A stretch of 37,152 nt of DNA, taken from contig NZ_MUBA01000054.1 in NCBI RefSeq assembly GCF_002154575.1, positions 1 to 37,152 of the forward strand. The letters run 5' to 3'. The stretch is from Streptomyces bobili (lineage in GTDB: Bacteria; Actinomycetota; Actinomycetes; Streptomycetales; Streptomycetaceae). Under the pieces are notes generated by a model. The model made no database searches. It was not told the origin of the DNA and saw only the letters and a list, made by a program, of their open reading frames with translations. How positions within the stretch are numbered: position 1 is the first letter of the stretch; every line of letters begins with the position of its first letter. Positions 10,251-18,199 of this stretch are shown here, one piece after another. A program made the position numbers and the translations under genes.

Positions 10251-10579
10251 CCACCACCCACCGGCTCGTGACCTCGACCGTCCGCGGCCGTCACCCGACG
10301 GGCCCGTGTCGTCGCCCCGTGCCGTCCGGTCGAGCAGGGCGCCGGCGGCTGCATCGAGCTGCGCCACGGTCGGGTCCGGGCCGGGCTCCGCCGACGGTCC
10401 CTGCTCTCCGGCCCTCCGTCGGCCCCACCCGCTCGACTGCCGCGTGTCGCATGCCGAGGGCTCTCCCCGGGTTGCCCCCGGCCGGGGGTGCTGTTCTTCG
10501 CCCGGCACGTCATGGGGTGAACCACTCCGGAAATGAGGTCGTTCCAGTTGTGACAGCCGGAACCGAGGTCGAAGGAGAC
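10251..10579. other. Unusually long spacer between sigma and anti-sigma genes
   Basis: The 329-bp stretch contains no convincing gene. A 14-bp GC-only palindrome at 10475-10488 (five C, GGCC, five G) could fold into a short 5-bp stem. The ribosome site of the next gene, GAAGGAG, is at 10571-10577. A separate promoter for the anti-sigma gene may lie here, but I could not identify one. Confidence 0.4.
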
Positions 10580-10909
10580 ATGGTGAACTGCGAGCAGACC
10601 AGAGAAGAGCTGGCCGTCCAAGCCCTGACCGGAGACCGCCACGGTGGGATGTGCTCCGAGAGCGCCGCGCATCTCGGCCGCTGCGCGGAGTGCTCGGCCG
10701 AACGGCAGCGGCTCGCCGAAGTGACCCTGGCCCTTTCGATGGTTGGTCTACTCGCGGTCGAAGGGCTCAGGCCGGCCGACGCCCGGACCGCGCCGCGGAG
10801 AACACCGGAGTCGCGCGAGACTGCCTTCCATGCCTGGGCTGTGCGTGTCCGCGAACGTGACACACACAGCCCAGCGCGGCCGGCCGCAGCCGAAGGCCAC
10901 GCGGACTGA
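10580..10909 (+). CDS. Probable zinc-binding anti-sigma factor (ZAS type)
   Basis: The 109-residue product carries the ZAS signature H-x3-C-x2-C as HLGRCAEC (His31, Cys35, Cys38), with Cys4 and His21 upstream as possible further ligands. In this family such a small helical domain clamps regions 2 and 4 of the partner ECF factor. The segment LAEVTLALSMVGLLAV (about 45-60) is hydrophobic but probably too weak for a membrane helix, so the protein looks soluble, like RsrA-type redox-sensing members. The C-terminal 45 residues are Arg/Ala-rich and featureless. The start is ATG 10580 with GAAGGAG 2 bp upstream; a GTG at 10583 is equally near. It follows the ECF gene on the same strand, though with a long spacer. 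The pairing is inferred from position and motif. Confidence 0.72.
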   Translation: MVNCEQTREELAVQALTGDRHGGMCSESAAHLGRCAECSAERQRLAEVTLALSMVGLLAVEGLRPADARTAPRRTPESRETAFHAWAVRVRERDTHSPARPAAAEGHAD

Positions 10910-11089
10910 CGCCAGAACTCTCCCTACGGTTCGGACCCGGCGCGGTCGCGCCCATACGGCATCGGCCGGCGGCCGCACCGCTCACACGGCGCATGGCGGG
11001 CACCGACCCGCCCGGACGAGCAGCTGCCGGACCAGCCCCGCCCGGGGAGAGCCGCGCACGCGCACACCGAGTCCCCCGACCGAGGCCGG

Positions 11090-11136
11090 CCGGGGTGACC
11101 GGCAGGGCCGGTCAGGTGCCCTGCCGGTCACCCCGG
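11090..11136. terminator. Very strong hairpin, 19-bp perfect stem
   Basis: Bases 11090-11108 and 11118-11136 are exact reverse complements (CCGGGGTGACCGGCAGGGC and its partner) around the 9-nt loop CGGTCAGGT. With a single bulged C, about six more outer pairs are possible. It lies 180 bp after the anti-sigma gene and 260 bp before the VOC gene. Nothing else convincing was found in the 10910-11396 gap. There is no T-run. It is probably a T-less terminator, although the perfect symmetry would also suit a protein-binding site. Confidence 0.6.
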
Positions 11137-11396
11137 GCCGGCGGAAGAAGGGAGAGTGCTCGCCGGACGGAGTGAACCGGTCGCCGCGCGCCACCGATGT
11201 CGGGCATGCGAACAGCGGGATCGGCCCGGCCCATCCGGCGTCACCGCCGAATGACGCCTCGTCTCACCTCGGGCCGCCGCGGTGCACCCTCATGCGCGGG
11301 CGCTCCCTACCGTGCGTGTGAAGCCTGGACGGGCCTCCTCGCCTGGAGGACCTGTCTCAAAGTCCGGCCCAATTGATCTTGTGGAAAGATCGCGGG

Positions 11397-11807
11397 ATGC
11401 TACGACTAACCGACTTCATCATCGACTGCCCCGACACGATGAAGCTGGCAGCCTTCTACTCCGAAGTGATGGGGCTCCCGGTCAAGGAGGGCAGTAACGA
11501 GAACTGGGCCGGTATCCAGTTCGGCGAGATCGAACTGGCCTTCATGCAGGTGGAGGACTACCGCGCCCCGCAGTGGCCCGACAGCGAGCACCCCAAGCAG
11601 TTCCACCTCGACTTCGAAGTCGACGACATCGAGGCCGAACAGCGCCGCGTCCTGGCCCTCGGCGCGACCCTGCAGCGGGACTGCACCGGCCCCGACGGCT
11701 ACGGCTTCCGCGTCTACGCCGACCCCATCGGCCACCCCTTCTGCCTCTGCCGCAACAAGGGGGTCATCTGGACCGATCAGGGCCTCACCTGGCCCGAGCG
11801 CGACTAG
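11397..11807 (+). CDS. VOC-superfamily (glyoxalase-like) protein
   Basis: The 136-residue protein has the paired beta-alpha-beta-beta-beta modules of the vicinal-oxygen-chelate superfamily. Module one runs from LTDFIIDCPD through FYSEVMGLPV to IELAFMQVEDY. Module two runs from QFHLDFEVDDIEAEQRRVL through GATLQRD to FRVYADPIGHPFCLC. His in QFHLDF and Glu in IELAF sit where metal ligands often occur. It matches the short stand-alone Glyoxalase_6-like proteins common in Streptomyces, whose substrates are mostly unknown; some confer resistance to bleomycin-type compounds. The start is ATG 11397 with GGAAAG 9 bp upstream. The gene stands alone. Confidence 0.85.
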   Translation: MLRLTDFIIDCPDTMKLAAFYSEVMGLPVKEGSNENWAGIQFGEIELAFMQVEDYRAPQWPDSEHPKQFHLDFEVDDIEAEQRRVLALGATLQRDCTGPDGYGFRVYADPIGHPFCLCRNKGVIWTDQGLTWPERD

Positions 11808-11880
11808 CTCGTGCGCTGATGGCTGGGCGCCGCATCCGGTCAATGAGCTGGTGTGCTGCGTTGTGATGCAGTCGCCGATG

Positions 11881-12114
11881 TCAGAACGAGGCATCATCTG
11901 CGCCAGTGACTCGGTACCAGACGGCCTCTGTACTCGTGGCCTTCGCGAGCTGACGCGCGATCGGGGTGGCTGAGCCTGGGAAGTCAGTCAGCGTCTGCTC
12001 CTCGCAGCCGTCGACCTGTCCGCCGACGGCGACATCCTCGCCCACCACAGCGCTGGCGAAGGACAGTACTGCCGCCCCTGAGACGACCAGACGGCTCCAG
12101 GCTGCGGAAGGGGC
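11881..12114 (-). CDS. Possible small secreted protein or gene fragment, no clear start
   Basis: A minus-strand frame of 77 codons, opened by a TAG at 12115-12117 and closed by TGA at 11881, contains protein-like text: a hydrophobic stretch LVVSGAAVLSFASAVVG like a signal peptide core, then GCEEQTLTDFPGS and ATSTEAVWYRVTGADDASF. It has no ATG, and the GTG codons lack ribosome sites, so it is either the 3' end of a broken gene or a chance frame. It occupies most of the 11808-12213 gap, where nothing else was seen. Confidence 0.3.
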   Translation of the reverse strand, partial: APSAAWSRLVVSGAAVLSFASAVVGEDVAVGGQVDGCEEQTLTDFPGSATPIARQLAKATSTEAVWYRVTGADDASF

Positions 12115-12213
12115 CTACGATTCCACGGACCGACCGGCCATCCGGTCAGGAACACGGTCTCTCAGCGACAGAACCATGAGCCATCGTGCGACAACGCCTG
12201 GAAGGGTTCGGCC

Positions 12214-12591
12214 ATGCCCGATAGACGTCCGCGCAAAGCGACACTGGCCGAGATGGTGGCCTCGTTGCCACCGGCCCCGGACCCGCCCGGCGAAGGAGTG
12301 CCGTCGCCCGCCGGCCGTGAGGAGTTCATCGACGACGAGGGCCAACTCTGGCGGAAAGTCCGAGGCCCGCTTCACCGACGGCTCACCCAGCGTCTGGCGA
12401 CCCAAGCGGATGCGCTGATCATAGGAGAAGCCGGCGGAGGCCAATTCCGCCACGTACCTGCGACCGACCGGCTCGCGACCTGGAACCAGATCAAGGACCG
12501 GCTCATGGCCGAATGCACACCGAGTTACGCGCCCTATGAGTTCGTCTCCACAGACGGCCTCACGCTCCTCTATATCGAGGAAAACTGCTGA
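12214..12591 (+). CDS. Hypothetical protein, 125 residues
   Basis: The frame starts at ATG 12214 with GAAGGG 7 bp upstream and encodes 125 residues without a signal peptide or membrane segment. The N-terminal 35 residues are basic and proline-rich. The remainder looks globular, with segments FIDDEGQLWRKVRGPLHRR and TWNQIKDRLMAECTPSYAPY and an acidic, hydrophobic end LTLLYIEENC. I do not recognise the family. The good ribosome site and natural amino-acid composition support a real gene. The convergent neighbour ends 114 bp away. Confidence 0.65.
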   Translation: MPDRRPRKATLAEMVASLPPAPDPPGEGVPSPAGREEFIDDEGQLWRKVRGPLHRRLTQRLATQADALIIGEAGGGQFRHVPATDRLATWNQIKDRLMAECTPSYAPYEFVSTDGLTLLYIEENC

Positions 12592-12705
12592 ACACAGTGT
12601 CAGCCAACGGGCCGCACAGCAGATCTCAGAGGGCGCTATGAGATTTTATGCCCGATTCTTCGTTTCGTGCGGGACGAGCGGGCAGGTCGTGGTGACGTCG
12701 GTCGG

Positions 12706-13128
12706 CTACGGCCGAGGCTGGGTGAACAAGCCTGGCTCGGTCTCGGTCAGGATCCTGCGGCCGGCCAGCCGCTTGAGCTTGAGGCGGACGTTGTTGATGT
12801 TGTTGGGCGCGACCGCCAGGTCCATGGCCTCGCACACCTGCCGGGCCCGCAGCGGGTGGGCGGCCGCGGTGAACACCGCCATGATCTGCTGGTAAGCCGG
12901 GTGATCCGGCAGCTTCGGTGCCGGCGGCGCGGGCGGCCCGGGGTCGGACAGCCCCAGCAGTGTCTTGCGGGTGATCCGGACTTCCTCGGCGGCCCGGCCG
13001 GGTTCGTCGAGCTGTGCGGTCAGCTGCGCGACCTGTTCCCGCATCGTCTCGGCCTGTGCGGTGATCTCGCGTTTCCGCTCCTCCAGCCGCGCCGGCACCG
13101 CGCCGAGCGTCAGCTCCCCGCCGGTCAT
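12706..13128 (-). CDS. Hypothetical protein: coiled coil plus C-terminal winged helix
   Basis: The 140-residue product has an N-terminal coiled coil at about 10-56 (ARLEERKREITAQAETMREQ and continuing), a Pro/Ala-rich hinge at 61-75, and a C-terminal segment at 78-138 that looks like a winged helix (AYQQIMAVFTAAAHPLRARQ, NNVRLKLKRLAGRRILTETE, GLFTQ wing). Similar proteins occur repeatedly in Streptomyces genomes, to my recollection without an assigned function; DNA binding is inferred. The start is uncertain. ATG 13128 begins the recognisable part but has only a weak ribosome site, while the same frame stays open to an ATG at 13329 through text that looks less protein-like. Confidence 0.65.
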   Translation of the reverse strand: MTGGELTLGAVPARLEERKREITAQAETMREQVAQLTAQLDEPGRAAEEVRITRKTLLGLSDPGPPAPPAPKLPDHPAYQQIMAVFTAAAHPLRARQVCEAMDLAVAPNNINNVRLKLKRLAGRRILTETEPGLFTQPRP

Positions 13129-13352
13129 GCGGTGCGCCAGGCCGATGTGGTCGCCCCGGTCAGCCGACGCGGTATCACCGCGGTCATCGCCCAGTACACC
13201 CGCGACTCCGAACTGAGGGGCAGATGCTCGTAGTAGGTTCCATTTCTTGGATCCGTAAGAGAGCGCGGTCCCCAGCGACGCTCTAATCCTGGCCTCAGGT
13301 TGATCGGGGACAATGAGCGGCAAAAACATCGACTGGAAGGGGGCGGGCCGGC

Positions 13353-14045
13353 GTGCGGATCATGATCGCGGATGATGAAGCGGCCATCCGTGAGTCGCTG
13401 GAGCGGGTGCTCCAGGTCGAGGGTTACGACACCAGCACCGTCGCCAACGGTTTCGCCGTGCTCGACGGGGTCGTTGGGGCCGACGGCGACACGCTGGATC
13501 TGCTGATCCTCGACGTGATGATGCCCCGCCTCGGCGGGTTGGAGACCTGCCGGCGGTTGCGGGCCGCGGGGCGGGATCTGCCGGTGCTGATGCTGACCGC
13601 CCGTGACCAGGTCTCCGACCGGGTCACGGGGCTGGACGCGGGCGCCGACGACTACCTGCCCAAGCCGTTCGCCACCGAGGAGTTGCTGGCCCGGGTGCGG
13701 GCCCTGCTGCGCCGGCGCACGCCGACCGACGGGGAGTCGCAGATCCTGTCGTTCGCCGACGTCCGGCTCGATCCTGACAGGTTCGAGGCGTGGCGGGGCG
13801 GGCGGCCGCTGCGCCTGACCCGGACCGAGTTCTCCCTCCTCCAGGTCCTCATGAGCAACGCGACCCGGGTCGTGACCCGCGACGCGCTGTTCGAGGCGAT
13901 CTGGGGCTTCGACATGAGCGCCACAGCCAACAACCTCCAGGTATACGTGAGTTACCTGCGCCGGAAGATGGAGGCCGAGGGTGAGCCGCGATTGATCTAC
14001 ACGCTGCGCGGCCTGGGATACACGTTGCGGGAGACTCCTCCGTGA
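13353..14045 (+). CDS. OmpR/PhoB-family response regulator
   Basis: The 230-residue regulator has a receiver domain at about 1-118 with all phosphorylation residues: acidic pair Asp7/Asp8, phospho-acceptor Asp54 in [13 protein letters not shown], Thr82 and Lys104 in LPKPF. A winged-helix DNA-binding domain follows at about 135-228, ending [20 protein letters not shown] and RGLGYTLRE. It most resembles MprA-type actinobacterial regulators. The start is GTG 13353, preceded by GGAAGGGGG. Its last bases overlap the start of the kinase gene (GTGA), so the two are translationally coupled. Phosphorylated dimers would bind direct repeats at target promoters; the nearby MMPL exporter is a plausible but unproven target. 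Confidence 0.95.
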   Translation: MRIMIADDEAAIRESLERVLQVEGYDTSTVANGFAVLDGVVGADGDTLDLLILDVMMPRLGGLETCRRLRAAGRDLPVLMLTARDQVSDRVTGLDAGADDYLPKPFATEELLARVRALLRRRTPTDGESQILSFADVRLDPDRFEAWRGGRPLRLTRTEFSLLQVLMSNATRVVTRDALFEAIWGFDMSATANNLQVYVSYLRRKMEAEGEPRLIYTLRGLGYTLRETPP

Positions 14046-15493
14046 GCAGGCCCGCCGGCCGGGAACCGCGCCGGCTGACCCGATGGTGGCGCCGGCGGTC
14101 CCTGCGGGCCAGGCTGACGGTGATCGCGGCGACGGCCATCGCGGTCAGCGTGTTCGTGGCCTTCCAGGTGGCCAGCGAACTACTGGGCTGGGAGCTGCAG
14201 GACAGCGCCAAGAATCAGCTACGCGCCGACTCCCGCGTCCTGGCGACGGACGCGCAGCGCGCCGGTCTGGCGCAGGTCCAGCTACCGCCGTATCCCGGAT
14301 CCGGTCGGCTGGTGCGGGTCATCCTGCCCGACGGCTCGACCCGGACGCCGGCCGGCCAACCCGCGCTGCCCCCCGTCAGCGAGCACGCCGGGCGCGTGGC
14401 GCAGGGCGCGTCGGCCGACCTGATGGAGTCGAACGACAGCGACGAGGACGGCTACCTCATCTACACGCTGCGGGCGGGCGACGGCGCGGTCCAGGTGGCC
14501 CGCGTCGTCGACGACAGCCCGATCAACCGGTTCGGGTTCGGCATGCTGCTGATCGGGCTGCTCTGCGTGGTCGGCGGCGCCCTTGTCGGGCGGACCGTGG
14601 CGCGGACCGGGCTGGCACCGATCGACCGGCTGACCGCCGCTGCGGTACGTGTCGCGCACACCCGGGATCTTGACGCCGACATCCCGGATGAGGGCGGTGG
14701 GGAGATCCGGCGGCTGATCCAGTCGATCAACGACATGCTCGCCGCGCTCCGGGACTCCCGGCGGGCCCAGCGGCTGCTCGCCGAGGACGCCGCCCACGAG
14801 CTCAAGACCCCGCTCACCAGCCTGCGCCTCAACGTCGAGCTGCTGATCCGGCTCGATCGGCGCGGCACCCTGGACAGCGCACTGCCGGCGGAGAGCCGGA
14901 CCCGGCTGCTCAACGATCTCGGCGCCCAGGTAGCCGAGTTGAGCACCCTTGCCGCCGAGCTGACCGACCTGGCGCGCGGTGACGTCAGCGACGAGAGCAC
15001 CGAGGTGCTCGACCTCGCCGACGTGGTGGTGGCCGCTGCGACCCGGGCGGGTTCCCGCGTGCCCGACATCGAGGTCGCGCTCGACGTGACCTCTGTGTGG
15101 GTGAGCGGGCGTCCCGCTGCGCTCGAGCGAGCGGTGCTCAACCTCATCGACAACGCCGGCAAATGGTCCCCCGCGGACCAGCCGATCCAGGTCCGGCTCC
15201 GTGCCGAGGGCGCGTCGGCGGTGCTCGAGGTCGACGACGCCGGGCCGGGCATCGACACCGCCGACGTACCGCGGGTGTTCGACCGGTTCTACCGTGCCGA
15301 CAGCGCCCGGGCGTTGCCGGGATCCGGTCTGGGGCTGTCGATCGTGCAGCGAGTCGTCGACGCCCACGGCGGCCGGGCCAGCGTCGCCCGCTCCGCACGC
15401 GGTGGCGCGCTGCTTCGGGTCGACCTTCCGGCCGCGGCCCCGCCCGCCCCGATCGCGCGGCTCACCGCCGGGGAGGACACCGCGGCGTGCTGA
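14042..15493 (+). CDS. Membrane sensor histidine kinase (HAMP, HisKA, HATPase)
   Basis: The 483-residue kinase pairs with the overlapping response regulator. Membrane helix 1 is at about 25-47 and helix 2 at about 166-187, enclosing an extracytoplasmic sensor of roughly 115 residues. A HAMP linker follows at about 188-240. The H-box is [20 protein letters not shown] with His252. The ATPase domain has the N-box [11 protein letters not shown] (Asn367, Asn371), the G1 box DDAGPGI (about 398-404) and the G2 box GSGLGLS (about 427-433). The sequence is MprB/CseC-like. The GTG start at 14042 overlaps the regulator's stop. The last 13 codons lie inside a diverged tandem duplication (15455-15641). 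The sensed signal is unknown. Confidence 0.95.
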   Translation: MSRPAGREPRRLTRWWRRRSLRARLTVIAATAIAVSVFVAFQVASELLGWELQDSAKNQLRADSRVLATDAQRAGLAQVQLPPYPGSGRLVRVILPDGSTRTPAGQPALPPVSEHAGRVAQGASADLMESNDSDEDGYLIYTLRAGDGAVQVARVVDDSPINRFGFGMLLIGLLCVVGGALVGRTVARTGLAPIDRLTAAAVRVAHTRDLDADIPDEGGGEIRRLIQSINDMLAALRDSRRAQRLLAEDAAHELKTPLTSLRLNVELLIRLDRRGTLDSALPAESRTRLLNDLGAQVAELSTLAAELTDLARGDVSDESTEVLDLADVVVAAATRAGSRVPDIEVALDVTSVWVSGRPAALERAVLNLIDNAGKWSPADQPIQVRLRAEGASAVLEVDDAGPGIDTADVPRVFDRFYRADSARALPGSGLGLSIVQRVVDAHGGRASVARSARGGALLRVDLPAAAPPAPIARLTAGEDTAAC

Positions 15494-15641
15494 CCCGCCC
15501 CGGCGGCGCGGCGCAGGACAAGGGACGGCGGCCCTCAGGCATGGCCCCGCGCGACTCACCGTCGGGGCAGGACACCGCGATGCGCCGACCCCAGCCCCGG
15601 CGTGTGGCGCAGGACCAAGGGCGGCGACGGTCGGGCCCATG
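15455..15641. repeat. Diverged tandem duplication, about 94-bp period
   Basis: Bases 15455-15543 and 15549-15641 align along their length. Shared blocks include GCGCG-CTCACCG-CGGGG, AGGACACCGCG, GCCCCGGCG, GGCGCAGGAC, AAGGG and a final CATG. Roughly four fifths of positions agree by eye. The left copy contains the final 13 codons and stop of the kinase gene; the right copy lies in the spacer. An old slippage or unequal-crossover duplication is the simplest explanation. Confidence 0.7.
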
Positions 15642-15646
15642 AAAAA

Positions 15647-15680
15647 GATCCGGGACGGGCCTGGGTCCCCGTCCCGGATC
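15647..15680 (-). terminator. Classic intrinsic terminator of the MMPL gene
   Basis: GATCCGGGACGGG (15647-15659) and CCCGTCCCGGATC (15668-15680) are exact reverse complements around an 8-nt loop. On the minus strand the stem is followed directly by TTTTTC, a true T-run and rare in this window. It begins 19 bp after the MMPL stop codon. For the rightward kinase gene it also acts as the hairpin that closes the convergent pair. Confidence 0.88.
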
Positions 15681-15698
15681 TCGTCCGTGCCGCCGCGC

Positions 15699-17849
15699 TC
15701 ACCGCTGCAGCGCGGGCTCCTCGTCGTCGGCGAGCGACTGTTGACCCTCCGGCAGCTCCGCCGCTGGACGGGACAGCCGGCTCGGCCACCACATCCGCCG
15801 GCCGATCAGCAAGGTGAGGGCGGGCACCAGGACCGACCGCACCAGCAGGGCGTCGAGCAGCACGCCGAAGGCGACCAGGAGCCCGACCTCGATCAGCATC
15901 ACCAGCGGAAGTGTGGCGAGGACCGCGAACGTGGCCGCCAGGACCAGGCCTGCCGAGGTGATGACGCCACCAGTGGCGGAGAGGGCTTTGAGCATGCCCT
16001 CTCTGGTGCCGATACGCACGGTCTCCTCCCGGGCCCGGCTGGCCAGGAAGATGTTGTAGTCGACGCCGAGCGCCACCAGGAACAGGAATGCCAGCAGCGG
16101 CACCGAATAGTCGATCCCCTTGAACCCGAGGATCGTGTCGAAGACGAACACACTGCCGCCGAAGGCTGCGGCGAATGAGACGATCACGGTGGCCATCAGG
16201 ACCAGCGGGGCCAGGACCGCGCGCAGCAGCAGCCCGAGGACGATCAGGACGACGGCGAGCACCAGCGGGATCACCAGCTTCTCGTCGCGCCTGGTGGTCA
16301 CCTCGGTGTCGAGGTTCTCCGCACTCGGCCCGCCGACGATCGCCTCCGCCCCGCTCACCGCGTGCACGGCGGTGCGCACCCGCTTGATCGTGTCGTACTC
16401 TGCGACGGTGTCCGGCGCGTCCTTCGGGAACACGGAGATGTTGGCCCAGCCACCGCTGGTCTGCTCCGGGATGGCCAGGGCCACACCGCGAGTGTCCTTG
16501 ACGATGTCGAGCACCCGCTCCTGGTGCGCCGGCCGCGTGAAGACCGTCATCGGCTGGCCGCCGAGCTCCGGGAAGTGCTGGCGGAGAACGGTGAAGCCGG
16601 TGACCGACTCCGGCGCGGACAGGAACTGGTCCTGCTCCCGCAGGGCGCCGGTGTTGCCCGCCAGCCCGAGGGCAAGCACGCCGAGGACTCCGAGCGAGCC
16701 GAGCGTCGCCACCCACCGGCGGCGGCTGATGGCGGTGCCGAGCCGTCCCCACAGCCCAGGCTTCTCCTCCACGGCCGTGCTGAACCGCGGGATGGCCGGC
16801 CAGAAGATCTGCCTGCCGAGCACCACGAGCACCGCCGGGAACAGCGTCAGCATGGCCACCAGCGCGCACAGGATGCCGGCCGCACCGATCGGGCCCAACC
16901 CGCTGGTGCTGTTCAGGTCCGCGACGAGCAGGCAGAGCAAGCCGGCGACCACGGTGGCCGCGGACGCGACGATGGCCGGCGCCGCGCCACGTAGCGCGTG
17001 GACCATCGCGACCCGGACGTTCTCATGGTGGTGCAGTGCCTCCCGATATCGAGCGATGAGCAACAGCGCGTAGTCCGTGCCGACGCCGAATACCAGGATC
17101 GTCAACAGCGCCGAGTTCTGGTCGTTGACCACGATGCCGAAGCCCTTGACGAGCAGGTAGACGGTCCCCATCGAGGTCAGTGCGGCCGCGCCAACGGCCA
17201 CCAGCGGGATGATCCACAACACCGGGCTGCGGTAGGTGAGGATGAGCAGGAGCGTGACGACGACGATGGTGGTGAGGAGGACCTGCACGTCGATGCCGTC
17301 GAAGACGGCATCCATGTCGCCGTCGATCGCACCCGGGCCGGTCACGTCGAGTTCCAGGCCGGAGGGGCGGTCCTTCGCGGCGTCACGCAACGGGCCGACG
17401 ATGTCCTCCGGTGCGCCGTAGACCGTGCTCACCTCGAGGGTGAACAACATCGCCTTGCGGTCGGTGGAGGGGCTCGTCGGTGAGCCCTCGTCGTCCTCGC
17501 CGGCCGCCGCCGTCGCCTTCGGCGGGTACCGCTTGGCAAGGGTGTTGTAGTGGCGCTCGACCGTCGCGCGGTCGGCGTCGGTCATGCCGCCGGCGCGGTG
17601 GTACACGAAGACGAACGTGTTGTTGTCACCGCCGGGGAGACTGTCGTCCAGCACCGCCACCTTGGTGGACTCGGCACTGGCCGGCAGGGTGTCTACGGCG
17701 CTGTCGGTGGTGACCGAGCTCAACTTTCCGCTCAGCGGCACCATGCCCGCCGCAAGCACCAGCCACAAGCCAATCACCAACCATGGCACCCACCGGCCTG
17801 CCAACCGGCCTGCCGGCGCTTCCCCGGACGGCGCTGCGTTGACTGCCAT
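15699..17849 (-). CDS. MMPL-family RND transporter
   Basis: The 716-residue membrane protein has the two-fold MMPL layout. Helix 1 (about 20-42) is followed by a large outer loop, then five helices; this is repeated in the second half after a linker. The proton-relay signature occurs in both halves: GVGTDYALLLIARYRE and LGVDYNIFLASRAREE. The C-terminal tail after RMWWPSRL is short, charged and cytoplasmic. Family members export lipids, siderophores or drugs from the membrane using proton flux. The start at 17849 is firm because AGGAGG lies 6 bp upstream; an in-frame ATG at 17876 is too far upstream. It converges on the two-component genes, which may regulate it. A degraded FAD-monooxygenase lies just upstream on the same strand, so the exporter may once have served a biosynthetic cluster. 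Confidence 0.92.
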   Translation of the reverse strand: MAVNAAPSGEAPAGRLAGRWVPWLVIGLWLVLAAGMVPLSGKLSSVTTDSAVDTLPASAESTKVAVLDDSLPGGDNNTFVFVYHRAGGMTDADRATVERHYNTLAKRYPPKATAAAGEDDEGSPTSPSTDRKAMLFTLEVSTVYGAPEDIVGPLRDAAKDRPSGLELDVTGPGAIDGDMDAVFDGIDVQVLLTTIVVVTLLLILTYRSPVLWIIPLVAVGAAALTSMGTVYLLVKGFGIVVNDQNSALLTILVFGVGTDYALLLIARYREALHHHENVRVAMVHALRGAAPAIVASAATVVAGLLCLLVADLNSTSGLGPIGAAGILCALVAMLTLFPAVLVVLGRQIFWPAIPRFSTAVEEKPGLWGRLGTAISRRRWVATLGSLGVLGVLALGLAGNTGALREQDQFLSAPESVTGFTVLRQHFPELGGQPMTVFTRPAHQERVLDIVKDTRGVALAIPEQTSGGWANISVFPKDAPDTVAEYDTIKRVRTAVHAVSGAEAIVGGPSAENLDTEVTTRRDEKLVIPLVLAVVLIVLGLLLRAVLAPLVLMATVIVSFAAAFGGSVFVFDTILGFKGIDYSVPLLAFLFLVALGVDYNIFLASRAREETVRIGTREGMLKALSATGGVITSAGLVLAATFAVLATLPLVMLIEVGLLVAFGVLLDALLVRSVLVPALTLLIGRRMWWPSRLSRPAAELPEGQQSLADDEEPALQR

Positions 17850-17872
17850 CACTAGCCTCCTACATACGGGTT

Positions 17873-17891
17873 GCATCGCTTATCTGGATGC
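17873..17891. promoter_or_regulatory. Small inverted repeat in the MMPL leader
   Basis: GCATC (17873-17877) and GATGC (17887-17891) flank a 9-nt AT-rich spacer, 24-42 bp upstream of the MMPL start codon. The position suits an operator. Arms of 5 bp are weak evidence. Confidence 0.25.
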
Positions 17892-17935
17892 CTACTTCCT
17901 AGCGAGCGAACCTGAGGCGACCGTTAATGTGGTGC

Positions 17936-18190
17936 TCAGGCCGGTTGGCCGGACCATGTGCCCGGCGCACGCACCGGCGTGGTGGCGTCGAGGTCCTGCC
18001 CCGGTGGGCAAGGCCCGGGCGAGACAGCCGTGGGGCCGGATGAGCAGCGCGTCGGCGTCCACCCGGTCCGTGCGGGGGTGACGATGTTGACCCTTCCGGT
18101 CCACGAGGCCACCGCGTCGCGGGCCTTCGCGCGGTCGACGAGGTCGAGCAGGAGCTCACGTCCATGTCGTTGATCTCGACGCTGCGCCCC
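17936..18190 (-). pseudogene. FAD-dependent aromatic monooxygenase, C-terminal remnant
   Basis: Three minus-strand frames carry consecutive pieces of the thioredoxin-like C-terminal domain of aromatic-ring FAD hydroxylases. They read ELLLDLVDRAKARDAVASW-like text followed by TGRVNIVTPART, then in another frame VDADALLIRPHGCLARALP, and finally GQDLDATTPVRAPGTWSGQP before a stop. LLIRPHG corresponds to the conserved LLVRPDG motif and the ending to the usual ALRTWFG tail. At least two frameshifts break it, and the N-terminal FAD-binding and substrate domains are absent. Such enzymes hydroxylate aromatic polyketides or phenols. It lies next to an SRPBCC remnant in the same orientation. Confidence 0.65.
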
Positions 18191-18199
18191 TGGTGGGGA

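Noticed and set aside
10475..10488. 14-bp palindrome of C and G only as a terminator
   Set aside because: Only five pairs remain once a loop is allowed, and such GC-only palindromes are common by chance here. It is mentioned only in the spacer entry.
9204..10508. 434-codon minus-strand frame covering the ECF sigma gene
   Set aside because: The plus strand has unmistakable sigma regions 2 and 4; the minus product is low-complexity.
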